DNA from: Xanthobacter autotrophicus Py2
GTDB lineage: Bacteria; Pseudomonadota; Alphaproteobacteria; Rhizobiales; Xanthobacteraceae
NCBI GenBank assembly: GCA_000017645.1
Contig: CP000781.1
Coordinates: forward strand, 1,640,001-1,704,000
DNA length: 64,000 nt
Reading direction: 5' to 3'
Shown piece after piece: positions 63,548 to 64,000 of this stretch; the first letter of the stretch is position 1, and every line of letters begins with the position of its first letter. A model generated the notes under the pieces. It was given only the letters and a program-made list of their open reading frames with translations, was not told the DNA's origin and ran no database searches. The position numbers and the translations under genes are program-made.

Positions 63548-63780
63548 CCGCGCGCCCCCACGGATGCCTGGCGCAGGGCGGGCCAGACGGGATCGCGCCG
63601 GTCGTTGTCACACGCATGTCGGGTTCCGCACGCGCGCGGGCAGGCCGCGCGCGTGGTTGAATTTGCCTTCATCGCCAAGGCCATGGCTGGACCCACTCGC
63701 CATCGCGCCCCTGCCGCAGGGGCTTCATGACTGGAGATCCAGCAAGAAATGGGCCGGTGATGGGCGTCAGGCGGTGGGCG

Positions 63781-64000
63781 TCAGACGATGGGTGCCTTGG
63801 CGCTCACCACCCCGCCCACCAGGTTGAGCCCCAGCAGGAATTCGGACGGCAGCTCGGTGCGGATCAGGGGCACACGCTCCACCGGCCGCGCCAGCGCCTC
63901 GGCCTGGGCCCGCCGCGCGGCCACGGCAGTGGCGATGTCCACCGCCGCGAAACGGAAGCTCGCGCCCGGGCGCAACTGGGCGAAGCTGCCAAGATCGGCG
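63781..64000 (-). CDS. Biotin-dependent carboxyltransferase/5-oxoprolinase subunit C-like, C-terminal end (cut by window end)
   Basis: Only the last 72 residues are in the window, read from the right edge. They start ADLGSFAQLRPGASFRFAAV and end LNLVGGVVSAKAPIV. The R-P-G-x-x-x-R-F-x-x-V motif preceded by A-D-L-x-x-x-A-Q is the end of the KipA/PxpC (AHS2, carboxyltransferase subdomain C/D) family. Relatives are 5-oxoprolinase subunit C, KipA, urea carboxylase and allophanate hydrolase domains. The neighbouring subunit genes would lie beyond the window. Confidence 0.65.
   Translation of the reverse strand, partial: ADLGSFAQLRPGASFRFAAVDIATAVAARRAQAEALARPVERVPLIRTELPSEFLLGLNLVGGVVSAKAPIV

Overview
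The window is GC-rich, densely packed bacterial chromosome with about 62 protein genes. There is no tRNA, rRNA, CRISPR array, prophage or insertion sequence that I can recognise. The gene content points to an alphaproteobacterium of the order Hyphomicrobiales (Rhizobiales), most likely Xanthobacteraceae (Xanthobacter, Ancylobacter or Starkeya type). The clues are a 1600-residue NAD-glutamate dehydrogenase, a SorA/SorB sulfite dehydrogenase pair, the TIGR02301, DUF4170 and DUF6460 small proteins, the cisplatin-response DNA ligase with its exonuclease, and short palindromic intergenic elements typical of this order. The species call is inference. Apart from the brnTA toxin-antitoxin pair and the intergenic repeats, the window reads as core chromosome.

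Layout. 1-7.3 kb: the end of an AI-2E family permease, a double-hairpin terminator, gdhB and a divergent AhpD-like peroxidase. 7.5-12.3 kb: a five-gene branched-chain-type ABC transporter operon (livG-F-K-H-M) with promoter and terminator. 12.3-18.2 kb: BenE transporter, a class D beta-lactamase coupled to panB, NnrU, an L,D-transpeptidase and a Na+/H+ antiporter. 18.4-22.8 kb: leuS-lptE-holA. 22.8-27.1 kb: AmpG-like permease, response regulator, YjbQ and an HSL-type esterase. 27.4-28.9 kb: sorAB. 29-33.3 kb: an isomerase, small membrane-protein genes, holC and pepA. 33.6-35.6 kb: rpsP and ffh. 36-38.9 kb: a hydrolase, DUF6460, a MATE pump and DUF952. 39.1-45.6 kb: a LexA-like S24 regulator, the DNA ligase/exonuclease pair, a methyltransferase and an MFS pump. 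45.1-50.7 kb: phosphatase, HD hydrolase, NUDIX, TIGR02301, acs and DUF423. 50.8-55.1 kb: a cell-envelope operon (CysQ-like, DUF4170, DUF374 acyltransferase, waaA, lpxK). 55.2-60.9 kb: ubiA and ilvB-ilvN-ilvC with an attenuator leader. 61-64 kb: brnTA, an NTF2-like protein, a cupin that has lost its metal ligands, a hydrolase with a His/Asp-rich tail, and the end of a PxpC-like gene.

How the genes work together. Several sets are clear. livGFKHM is one importer. sorAB is a periplasmic sulfite-oxidising pair. lptE, waaA, lpxK and the acyltransferase serve outer-membrane assembly. ilvBNC makes branched-chain amino acids, preceded by a good promoter, an 18-codon leader peptide reading M-R-K-I-V-I-L-L-V and a strong hairpin. 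The ligase and exonuclease form half of a four-gene DNA-repair module.

The points most worth a second look are: the ilv leader; the palindrome filling the -35/-10 spacer of the S24 regulator; two copies of a ~100-bp hairpin element at convergent gene ends; two 15-bp-period repeat arrays next to gene starts; the 20-bp tandem duplication in front of brnT with an unusually short antitoxin; the metal-ligand-less cysteine dioxygenase homologue next to a hydrolase with a histidine-rich tail; and a beta-lactamase translationally coupled to panB. I found no convincing wholly new multi-gene system.
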